This document shows positions 57,784-64,000 of a stretch of DNA of 64,000 bases, piece after piece. Positions within the stretch are counted from its first letter, which is position 1; each line of letters opens with the position of its first letter. The stretch comes from Chloroflexales bacterium ZM16-3 (lineage in GTDB: Bacteria > Chloroflexota > Chloroflexia > Chloroflexales > Chloroflexaceae), in assembly GCA_004138175.2 (NCBI GenBank), contig RYFE02000030.1, positions 1-64,000 of the forward strand, given 5' to 3'. The notes beneath the pieces were generated by a model that did no database searches, was not told where the DNA came from, and saw only the letters and a program-made list of their open reading frames with translations. The translations under genes and the position numbers were made by a program.

Positions 57784-58911
57784 ATGCTCCGACTGACTGC
57801 GATGCGACGGATGTCCGCGCTCGTCCCGCTGCTTGCCGCCATCCTGGTCGGCTGCGCCGACTCCGGCGGCGCTGTCGGGTCGCCTACCTCCCCGCCGATC
57901 ATCCCTGTGGCTGAGGCTGCCACGCTGCCGACATCCACCCCGGTGCCGCCCACCGCCACCTCGGTGCTGCCGACATTCACCCCGGTGCCGACATCCACCC
58001 CGGTGCCGCCCACCGCCACCCCGGCCGGGCCAACCGTCGTGCCCACGCCCTCGCCGCGCCCGGCGGGCACAGCGCCCCGCGTGGGCCTGCAGGCCGGCCA
58101 CCTGAACGCCAGCGAGCTTCCCGATGAGCTGGCCCGCTTTCGCACCTCGACCGGCGCGCGCTACGGCGGCGTTAGCGAGGCCGATCTTAACTACGATATC
58201 GCCCAGCGCGTGCAGGCGCTTCTGGAGGCCGAGGGCGTGATCGTCGATCTGCTGCCGGCGACCATCCCGCCCAGCTATGACGCCGATGCCTTTATCGCCA
58301 TCCACGCCGACGGCTCTGCGGCCTCTGGCCCGCGCGGCTGGAAGCTGGCCACGCCCTGGCGGGCCTCGCGGGCCGCGCAGCAGCTACTCGACGCCGTGGC
58401 CGCCAGCTACGGCCCGGCCACCGGCCTGCCCCAGGATGTCGGCGGGGTCACGGTGAATATGCGCGGCTACTACGCCTTCAACGACCGTCGCCACACCCAC
58501 GCCATCGCCCGTACCACCCCGGCGATCATCGTTGAGATGGGGTTTATGACCAGTGCCGCTGATCGGGCCGTCCTCTTCGACCAGCCCGGCCGGGTGGCCA
58601 GCGGGATCGCCCAGGGCGTCCTGGCCTACCTGGCCCAGCGCGACCCGAGCGACGGCGCGGCCCTGCTGCCGCCGGACTTCCCTAACCTGCGGGTTGGCGA
58701 GGCCGGGGCCATCCTGCGCTCTGCCCCCAGCGATGACGCCCGCCAGATCACGCGCATCGCCGCCGGGCAGCGCCTCTTCGCCCTTGACCGACGCGACGGC
58801 TGGTACCAGGTCTTCTCGCGCGACTTCCCCAGCGCCCCCGGCTGGATTCGCGAGGATCTGCTGGAGACGACGAGCGAGGCGTTCCCCTTCCCGACGACGA
58901 CGAACCCGTAG
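57784..58911 (+). CDS. Lipoprotein N-acetylmuramoyl-L-alanine amidase (Amidase_3) with SH3 domain
   Basis: This 375-residue cell-wall hydrolase splits the bond between MurNAc and L-alanine. A lipobox near residue 23 (LLAAILVGC) gives lipid anchoring. A stalk made of TPVPPTAT-type repeats (36-bp DNA repeats near 57935-58025) leads to the Amidase_3 domain (about 95-275). Zinc-site candidates are His in GLQAGHLN, Glu in the SEADLNYDIA segment, His in AIHADGS and Glu in VEMGFMTS. A C-terminal SH3-like domain (about 300-360) follows. GAGG lies nine bases before ATG 57784; upstream ATGs at 57766 and 57745 are alternatives. Its 3' end is followed by period-8 repeats. Confidence 0.9.
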   Translation: MLRLTAMRRMSALVPLLAAILVGCADSGGAVGSPTSPPIIPVAEAATLPTSTPVPPTATSVLPTFTPVPTSTPVPPTATPAGPTVVPTPSPRPAGTAPRVGLQAGHLNASELPDELARFRTSTGARYGGVSEADLNYDIAQRVQALLEAEGVIVDLLPATIPPSYDADAFIAIHADGSAASGPRGWKLATPWRASRAAQQLLDAVAASYGPATGLPQDVGGVTVNMRGYYAFNDRRHTHAIARTTPAIIVEMGFMTSAADRAVLFDQPGRVASGIAQGVLAYLAQRDPSDGAALLPPDFPNLRVGEAGAILRSAPSDDARQITRIAAGQRLFALDRRDGWYQVFSRDFPSAPGWIREDLLETTSEAFPFPTTTNP

Positions 58912-59021
58912 CACTGAGGCACTGAGGCACTGAGGCACTGAGGCATCACTGAGCAGATGAGGCACTGAGGCACTGAGTATGATCCGGATCATACTCAGTG
59001 CCTCAGTGCCTCATCTGCTCA
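58911..59021. repeat. Period-8 gcactgag repeats and a 72-bp perfect palindrome
   Basis: Four gcactgag units (58912-58944) precede a 72-bp perfect palindrome at 58950-59021, centred on GATCCGGATC and itself built of gcactgag units. It covers the last four codons of the thioesterase gene, including its stop, and lies between convergent genes. Confidence 0.92.
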
Positions 59022-59385
59022 ATGATGGGAACTCGCGCAGCTGCTGGTCTTCGCCCAGGCAGACTATATCCACATCGGCCTCGACCAGTAGCGCGCCCCG
59101 GCACTCGACCCGCTGGATGAAGCGCGCCCGGTAGGCCGAGCTCATCTTCACCGATGTCACCACCTCGACCAGATCCCCTAGCCTAGCCGCCTGCCTGAAC
59201 TTCATTGTCAGCCCGTAGACCACAAAGTTGTAGCCGTCGCGGTTCCACTCCTGGATGGGCCGTCCCTGCGCGCCGACCCACTCGGTGCGACCGCGCTCCA
59301 TGTACTTCAGGTAGTTGGCGTAGTAGACCACGCCCAGGCTGTCCGTATCCTCGTAGTAGACTTTGTATGCTACTCGGTTCTCCAC
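59011..59385 (-). CDS. Acyl-CoA thioesterase (4HBT/YbgC-like hotdog)
   Basis: This 124-residue hotdog-fold protein starts at GTG 59385 with GAGGGG six bases upstream. The family active-site motif YYEDTDSLGVVYYANYLKYM near residue 10 contains the catalytic Asp, and VVYGLTMKFRQAARLGDLVE continues the fold. Such enzymes hydrolyse short or medium acyl-CoA or 4-hydroxybenzoyl-CoA esters. A much longer overlapping frame exists to 60297, but only this part is conserved. The C-terminal SLSR and the stop codon are encoded inside the 72-bp repeat palindrome. It lies 14 bp after the C25 peptidase gene, so the two are an operon. Confidence 0.9.
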   Translation of the reverse strand: MENRVAYKVYYEDTDSLGVVYYANYLKYMERGRTEWVGAQGRPIQEWNRDGYNFVVYGLTMKFRQAARLGDLVEVVTSVKMSSAYRARFIQRVECRGALLVEADVDIVCLGEDQQLREFPSLSR

Positions 59386-59399
59386 GCGCGTCCCCTCTT

Positions 59400-62135
59400 C
59401 TACCGCTGCACCAGCGGCAGCGCCACTTCGTGAACCCCCGTCTGTGTCCGCACCGGGGTCAGCGGGTCGCCGAGCAGCACGTAGGTGCGCAGCGCCTCTT
59501 GGCAGCAGCCCTTGGTGTCGAAGAGCTCTTGGTACCCGGCTGTGGCCAGGGAGCCGAGGGTCGGCGGCGATCCCTGCGGCGCGGCCCAGAGGGTGCCCAG
59601 GAACCCGCGCTGGAGCGCGTCGTGGCCGTACAGCACTCCTAGCCCCGATGAGCTCCATGTGGCGACTGCCCCGCCGTGCGGGTTTATCACCAGCGCCTCG
59701 TCGATCGTTGTGCCGCGCACCGATGGGATCTGGAACTCGCCGGTCAGGCATGTCAGGCTGAGCACAACCGGCAGCCGCGCGCTGTTCGTCAGGTCGCCTG
59801 CGAAGTCTACATTCAGCAGGTACTGCTGATCCTGGGGCACGCTGGCTTCCAGAGGCGGCCCGGTGTATGCCCACTGGTAGGGCTGTCCGTGCCCGATGTA
59901 GCTTACCACAGCGGCCCCGCCGTTGATCGCGCCGAAGGAGCGCTGGAAGGCATCGAACGAGTCGCGCACCCGCCAGGGCTGATCGGCCGGTGCCGCCGGG
60001 TCGTAGTAGACCCGCGTGACATCCACGGCGCTCGGTAGCTCGGCGGCGCTCACATCGGCGGCGTAGGCGAAGTCGCCCGCCGAGTCGGCGTTGTCGGCCA
60101 GGTAGACCGCTCGCCCGCGCCACGCGCCGATATCCTGCGCGTTCTCGTAGGCGATGATCTTCTGGGCCAGCTGGCTCAGCTCGTCCGCGCTCTTCACCGG
60201 CAGCCTGCCGATCATCAGGTCGGGCAGCGAGTTGCTCAGCGGGCTGTCTCCGTCGAGCTGGGCGAAGCAGTTCTCGCAGGCCGTCTCGCCGAGCCACGGG
60301 TCAACCTTAGCGAGGTAGGGCGGGATCCAGCTTGTCTTGTCGAACCCCAGGTAGTTGCGCGGGTCGTAGGTGCCGTCGCCGACAAGGGTGACGGCGATCG
60401 GCTTGACCGACCATGTGGCTGCGGCGTAGCGCAGGAAGTTGCGGATGGCATCCGGGCTGGCCTGCCCTCCCGCCCATGCGTCGTAGATGTCCTGGGCGCG
60501 CACGACGGCGACGCTGTAGCCCTGGGACTGGCGCTGGGCGACCAGGGGTGCCAGGGCTGAGATGAACGCGTCGGGGGCGATGTAGATCGCCTGGGCGTTA
60601 AGCGGCGTCGTCAGATCGACCGGGGCGTGGGCGCTGATCTCAGGGGTGTGTAGGGTGCCCGGCCCGGCCAGAATGTAGGAGCGGGCATCCGCCACATTCA
60701 CCTCGAAGCTGTCTGTACCGATGCTCAGGCGCACCGGGGCGGCGGGGTCGGTCACATCATAGAGCGTCGCCCCGGCGGGGAGCCCGCTCAGCTTATAGCA
60801 GCGGTGCCCGCTCAGGCCGATGAATGCCGCGCCCTTGCCTGCGAAGCTCAGCTGCACCGGGCTCTCCCACAAGACATGGTCGATGTGAATGCCGTTACTG
60901 CCGTCTTTGGTGGTGACTGGCATAAGTGCGACATCGGCCTGCCCCGCCCCGGCGGGGAAGCTGAGGCTGCGTGTGAAGACAGCGGTGCCTGTCCAGCTAG
61001 AGGTGCGCTCCGCGCCAGCCATAGTGACGCTGATGGTGTGGGTGGGCGCAAAGAGGCTGGCCCCGGATACCGTCAGCGTCATCGGCCCGGTCGCCCTGGG
61101 CAGATCCGAGCTGAACATCGCCGTGACCACGTCCGGGTCGGCCGGGCCAGGGTCCAGCGATCCAACTTTCAGCTCTGCGGCGAAGTAGTGGTCGTCGTCA
61201 GGCCCGGGCAGCCGTGGGTCGTAGAGCGAGCTCGTTTGCCACGCGCCCTGCGCCATCGCTGTGCTCTGACATGTGACCGCGCCGGTGGGCTGTGCGCTGC
61301 CGATCGCCATTGCCGCCGCAGCATCGGTCGTGAGCCAGTAGGTGTCGGCGCTGTTGTAGCGGTCGCCGGGGGGCGGCGCGTAGAAGCGCAGTTCGCTGAG
61401 GGTGGTTCCGCTGGTGCGTAGCTCAAGGGGCACGGGCGCGCCGCCCCTCCAGAGCTTCAGCTGGGCCGGGTTCGTCAGCCCGGCGGCCTGGAGCGCGGCT
61501 GCGCTGAGCGTCTGGATGCCGCCCTGGTCGACGTGGATAACCCATGCCTGCTTGGTAGCGATCGGGGCAGGGGCCGGGGCGGCGGCGAGGAACGGCGCGT
61601 TCGGATGCGCCAGCCAGTCATCGGCTGCGCCGATGGGCGTGGCGGCGGGGATGCGGGCCTCGATGCTGGTAAGCAGGGCCGGGCCGCCGTCGGCGAGGTA
61701 GACCGGGCTGAGCGCGTACACCGCGATGCGCTGGCCGCGCAGGCGGCCCTCGCGCAGGAGCGACAGCGGCGCGGTGGGTGTGGTCGGCGAATCGAACCCC
61801 TCCAGTGGCGGGTAGCTCGCCCCGTCGGGCAGCGTGCGCGTCGGGATGCTGGCAGGCTGAGGGAGATCACCTGACCAGGGCCGCTCGTCGGCTGCGATGA
61901 TCTGGGGGCTGGCATCCACGCCATCGGGCAGTTTCACTGCGATCATCTGCGGCGTAGGTGGCGCGGCAGCTGTCAGGGCCGACAGCGCCGCGCTGCCCAG
62001 CGACCATCGGATCATCATGCCGCCGGCATCAGCCGTCATCGAGAGCCGTCCGGGGTCGGGCGGACGCGCCGCCAGGCTCGCCGCAGGCAGGCATGCGAGC
62101 AGCAGCACAAGCGCCAGGAGTGTTCGTCGGCTCAT
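59400..62135 (-). CDS. Gingipain-like C25 cysteine peptidase ending in LPLVQR
   Basis: This 911-residue exported protein has a signal peptide (RRTLLALVLLLACLPAASLA). An N-terminal region of about 470 residues is beta-rich (jelly-roll-like, includes YFAAELKVGSLDPGPADPD). The C-terminal peptidase C25 domain runs from about 510 to 895: the catalytic His749 lies in VSYIGHGQP and Cys796 in VVLSLTCLTGEFQ. Relatives are Porphyromonas gingipains and the PorU sortase-like peptidase of type IX secretion. It ends exactly in VALPLVQR, the tail shared with the products at 14739 and 63299. Whether it processes those tails is unknown but testable. It is translated just upstream of the thioesterase. Confidence 0.92.
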   Translation of the reverse strand: MSRRTLLALVLLLACLPAASLAARPPDPGRLSMTADAGGMMIRWSLGSAALSALTAAAPPTPQMIAVKLPDGVDASPQIIAADERPWSGDLPQPASIPTRTLPDGASYPPLEGFDSPTTPTAPLSLLREGRLRGQRIAVYALSPVYLADGGPALLTSIEARIPAATPIGAADDWLAHPNAPFLAAAPAPAPIATKQAWVIHVDQGGIQTLSAAALQAAGLTNPAQLKLWRGGAPVPLELRTSGTTLSELRFYAPPPGDRYNSADTYWLTTDAAAAMAIGSAQPTGAVTCQSTAMAQGAWQTSSLYDPRLPGPDDDHYFAAELKVGSLDPGPADPDVVTAMFSSDLPRATGPMTLTVSGASLFAPTHTISVTMAGAERTSSWTGTAVFTRSLSFPAGAGQADVALMPVTTKDGSNGIHIDHVLWESPVQLSFAGKGAAFIGLSGHRCYKLSGLPAGATLYDVTDPAAPVRLSIGTDSFEVNVADARSYILAGPGTLHTPEISAHAPVDLTTPLNAQAIYIAPDAFISALAPLVAQRQSQGYSVAVVRAQDIYDAWAGGQASPDAIRNFLRYAAATWSVKPIAVTLVGDGTYDPRNYLGFDKTSWIPPYLAKVDPWLGETACENCFAQLDGDSPLSNSLPDLMIGRLPVKSADELSQLAQKIIAYENAQDIGAWRGRAVYLADNADSAGDFAYAADVSAAELPSAVDVTRVYYDPAAPADQPWRVRDSFDAFQRSFGAINGGAAVVSYIGHGQPYQWAYTGPPLEASVPQDQQYLLNVDFAGDLTNSARLPVVLSLTCLTGEFQIPSVRGTTIDEALVINPHGGAVATWSSSGLGVLYGHDALQRGFLGTLWAAPQGSPPTLGSLATAGYQELFDTKGCCQEALRTYVLLGDPLTPVRTQTGVHEVALPLVQR

Positions 62136-62197
62136 TGTGTGAGGTGCTTCTCAAAGCGGCGGGGCGACAGGGTGATCCTCTCCGCCCCGCATGCTTA

Positions 62198-63070
62198 CTA
62201 TACTCGGCGACGGCGAGTGATCAGGCTGGCCGCGATCAGGCCGATCCCGATCACCACAAGCACCGGGATGCTGGCCCCCCCCTCGGGGTCGCCGGTGTTG
62301 GGCAGGATCGCCGGGGGCGGCTGATCGACATTCAGCGAGACCGCGCTGCTGTTATTGCTCGGGTCGTCCGTGGCATCGCTGGATGCGATCGTGGCGATAT
62401 TGCTGTTGTTCGGCGGGGCGGCCGACGACACCACCCGCGCCGTGATCGTGACTGTCACAACCTCGCCGGGGGCCAGGTCGCCGATCGTCACGCGGATAGT
62501 GGCCCCGTTCACGCTCACATCGCCCCGAGTTGCGCTCACCCCTTCGAGGGCGAGGAAGGATGGCAGGGTGTCTTCGATGACCACATTGCTCGCGGGTATG
62601 TTTCCCCGGTTTGTCGCGGTAAGGGTGAACTCGACGGTGTCACCTACCTGGGCGTTGCTAATATTCGCCGACTTGGTGATCGCCGGGTCGGCGAACTGTG
62701 GGACAGGCGTGAGTGTCTCTGTCGGGGTGGGCGTCTCTGTCGGGGTGCTTGTCGGAACCGGCGTAGATTTTCTGCTGCTGCCGCCACCGCCACTCGATGT
62801 GGTCGCTGTGGGCACAGGTGTGTTCGTGGTAACTGCCGTATCGACGGGAATGCTGGTGGCGGTATCGACGGGAATGCTGGTGGCGGTATCGGCGGGGGGG
62901 GGCGGTGGAGGGGGGAGAGGGGTGCGTGTCGCTGGCTCAGACGAAGGTACCTCCGTTATGAGCATGCTAGGCGCCGCACCCGCAGGGACAGCCAGCGCCG
63001 ATACGAGAGCGGCAAGCAGCAATGCGAGGCCGGTAAAAAACAGAACTACCCGCGAGATCGCGATTCTCAT
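62198..63070 (-). CDS. LPxTG-anchored surface protein with a DUF11-type repeat
   Basis: This 290-residue protein has a signal peptide (FFTGLALLLAALVSALAVPA). A Pro/Thr/Ser-rich stalk follows with repeats such as DTATSIPV and TPVPTSTPTETPT. One DUF11/CARDB-like beta domain lies at about 130-245 (NISNAQVGDTVEFTLTATNR). A textbook sorting signal ends the protein: ILPNTGDPEGG, hydrophobic VLVVIGIGLIAASLI, and RRRRV. It is a probable substrate of the sortase at 29902-30954, the only sortase in the window. The gene is about 60 bp upstream of the C25 peptidase on the same strand and may be cotranscribed. Confidence 0.92.
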   Translation of the reverse strand: MRIAISRVVLFFTGLALLLAALVSALAVPAGAAPSMLITEVPSSEPATRTPLPPPPPPPADTATSIPVDTATSIPVDTAVTTNTPVPTATTSSGGGGSSRKSTPVPTSTPTETPTPTETLTPVPQFADPAITKSANISNAQVGDTVEFTLTATNRGNIPASNVVIEDTLPSFLALEGVSATRGDVSVNGATIRVTIGDLAPGEVVTVTITARVVSSAAPPNNSNIATIASSDATDDPSNNSSAVSLNVDQPPPAILPNTGDPEGGASIPVLVVIGIGLIAASLITRRRRV

Positions 63071-63196
63071 TACCTCTGCTCCTTCGCAACAGGCCAGCCA
63101 TTGTGGCTGGATTCATCACCATAGCGCGTACAGAGACCGCTCCGATACTTCATGGAATAGTACCATAAGGCGCACTATCGCAGAAGGAACGCGGTG

Positions 63197-63287
63197 AGGT
63201 ACCTTGTCGTTCTGAGCGAAGCGAAGCATCCCGACCGGGATGCTTTGCTTCACTCAGCGTGATAGCGTTAATCCTTCGGTACTGCCA
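63197..63287. repeat. Divergent family A element
   Basis: It keeps the inner dyad ttctgagcgaagcgaagcat/atgctttgcttcactcag and the right end cttcggtactgcc, but the left end is eroded. It lies between the two surface-protein genes. Confidence 0.7.
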
Positions 63288-63298
63288 TAAGGCTGTTG

Positions 63299-64000
63299 TT
63301 AGCGGACGACAAGCGGCAGGTAGACCTGGTATGGGGGCACATCCGATGCCACTGCCGCGCTGGAGGCTGGGCCGTATATCGAGGTGCCGCCCCCGTCCTC
63401 GTGCTCTACCAGCCAGTAGTTGTGGGGCTCGCCGGGGGTGGCGGAGCGGTCGATGTAGCTGTAGCTGGCCCCGCCGCCGCCGCTCCCTCTCGCCAGGATG
63501 ATCGTGCCCACTCGCACCGCGAGCGCCCGGTCGGCTGTGGTGGCGCGCAAGATCTCGAAGCCGATGGTTCGAACCTCAGTGCCGGTTGTCCAGAGCACCG
63601 TCACCTCGTCTTTGCTTGTCACTATGTGAAAATCGGTCAGTGAGATCGCCGTCGGCGGGCTGTCCACCGGTGATCCGCCCGCTGGCACATTAGTCGGGTC
63701 GTCAGGCTCGGGTGTGCTTGGGTCGTCGCTCGGCGTGTCGGGCACATTAGCTCCTCGTACAATTGCCTGGTTGGCGATCACCGTTGTGCCATCCAAGAGC
63801 CGGTTGTTCACCCGTGCGGTGAAGTGGACCCGGACGCTCTCGCCGGGCATGATCACGCCGATCTGCGCCTGCACATAGCGGTCTCCCAGGCTATTCCCGC
63901 TTAGCACTATGCCACCTGCTGGGTCGATGGTTGTCGTGCCCACGATGAGTGTCGTGTTGGCATCCGGCGTGTCACGCAGGAGGATGCCGGTCGCCGACAC
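63299..64000 (-). CDS. Surface protein, 3' part only, ending in LPLVVR
   Basis: The gene runs off the right edge of the window, so the N-terminus is unseen; the frame is open to 64000. The visible 233 residues contain a DUF11-type domain (about 1-90, ESVRVHFTARVNNRLLDGTT), an acidic Pro/Asp linker (DTPSDDPSTPEPDDP) and a fibronectin-III-like or related beta domain with EVTVLWTTGTEVRTIGFEIL. It ends exactly in VYLPLVVR, matching the tails of the 14739 and 59400 products. It is probably exported. Its position upstream of the LPxTG protein suggests a surface-protein cluster that continues outside the window. Confidence 0.85.
   Translation of the reverse strand: MSATGILLRDTPDANTTLIVGTTTIDPAGGIVLSGNSLGDRYVQAQIGVIMPGESVRVHFTARVNNRLLDGTTVIANQAIVRGANVPDTPSDDPSTPEPDDPTNVPAGGSPVDSPPTAISLTDFHIVTSKDEVTVLWTTGTEVRTIGFEILRATTADRALAVRVGTIILARGSGGGGASYSYIDRSATPGEPHNYWLVEHEDGGGTSIYGPASSAAVASDVPPYQVYLPLVVR

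Noticed and set aside
59386-60297. Long minus-strand open frame continuing upstream of the thioesterase
   Set aside because: Only the last 124 codons match a known fold. The rest overlaps the C25 peptidase gene in another frame and is Arg/Gly/Ala-rich shadow sequence.

Overview
The window is a GC-rich bacterial chromosome segment that looks like Chloroflexota, probably Chloroflexia (Roseiflexus/Chloroflexus/Kouleothrix-like). This is inferred, not tested by search. The support is the QYFERARFE surface modules fused to VanW and sortase domains, a LysZ-type amino-group carrier kinase, an Asp-type MurA, many secreted SH3/LysM/NlpC/M23 proteins, and intergenic DNA full of period-7 short tandem repeats.

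Layout. 0.1-11.7 kb: LysR regulator, VanW surface protein, manA, rsmE, a ctp-type protease, signal peptidase I, a three-SH3 NlpC/P60 hydrolase, a long-form sugar nucleotidyltransferase and a small unknown gene. 11.7-21.2 kb: M32 carboxypeptidase and an aminotransferase whose coding sequence carries repeat DNA, then a 1035-residue surface protein behind a CRP-like operator, a small membrane protein, a class A PBP and two tRNAs (Asp, Glu). 21.4-31 kb: a tight MarR / epimerase / histidine kinase / hisC cluster, two coupled unknown genes, a methyltransferase, a membrane protein and a sortase. 31.5-38.5 kb: phosphoesterase, aldo-keto reductase, URO-D-like protein, M20 peptidase, asnS and a membrane protein. 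38.7-53.9 kb: housekeeping genes around an apparent replication origin: gatC, a CDP-alcohol phosphotransferase, a PfkB kinase, parB-parA with two parS sites, M23 peptidase, a bifunctional nuclease family gene, a DnaA-box cluster (oriC candidate), SRP RNA, cdd, a CNNM-like protein, prs, tRNA-Gln, a DUF697 protein and murA. 54-64 kb: SRAP protein, a degenerate glycosyltransferase, lipoproteins, lysZ, an amidase, a thioesterase, a gingipain-like C25 peptidase and two surface proteins.

Themes. (1) Cell envelope: a sortase, one true LPxTG protein, and three secreted proteins that end exactly in LPLVxR, which looks like an unrecognised C-terminal signal. (2) Origin biology: three perfect DnaA boxes spaced 20-21 bp, with parAB and two consensus parS sites within 8 kb. 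(3) Repeat invasion: period-7/8 tandem repeats, a 114-bp MITE-like element and GC-rich palindromes. Several lie inside genes, supply stop codons or truncate genes. Promoters with an extended -10 (TGnTATAAT) recur. One of them places the PBP transcript start on its GTG codon, suggesting a leaderless mRNA.
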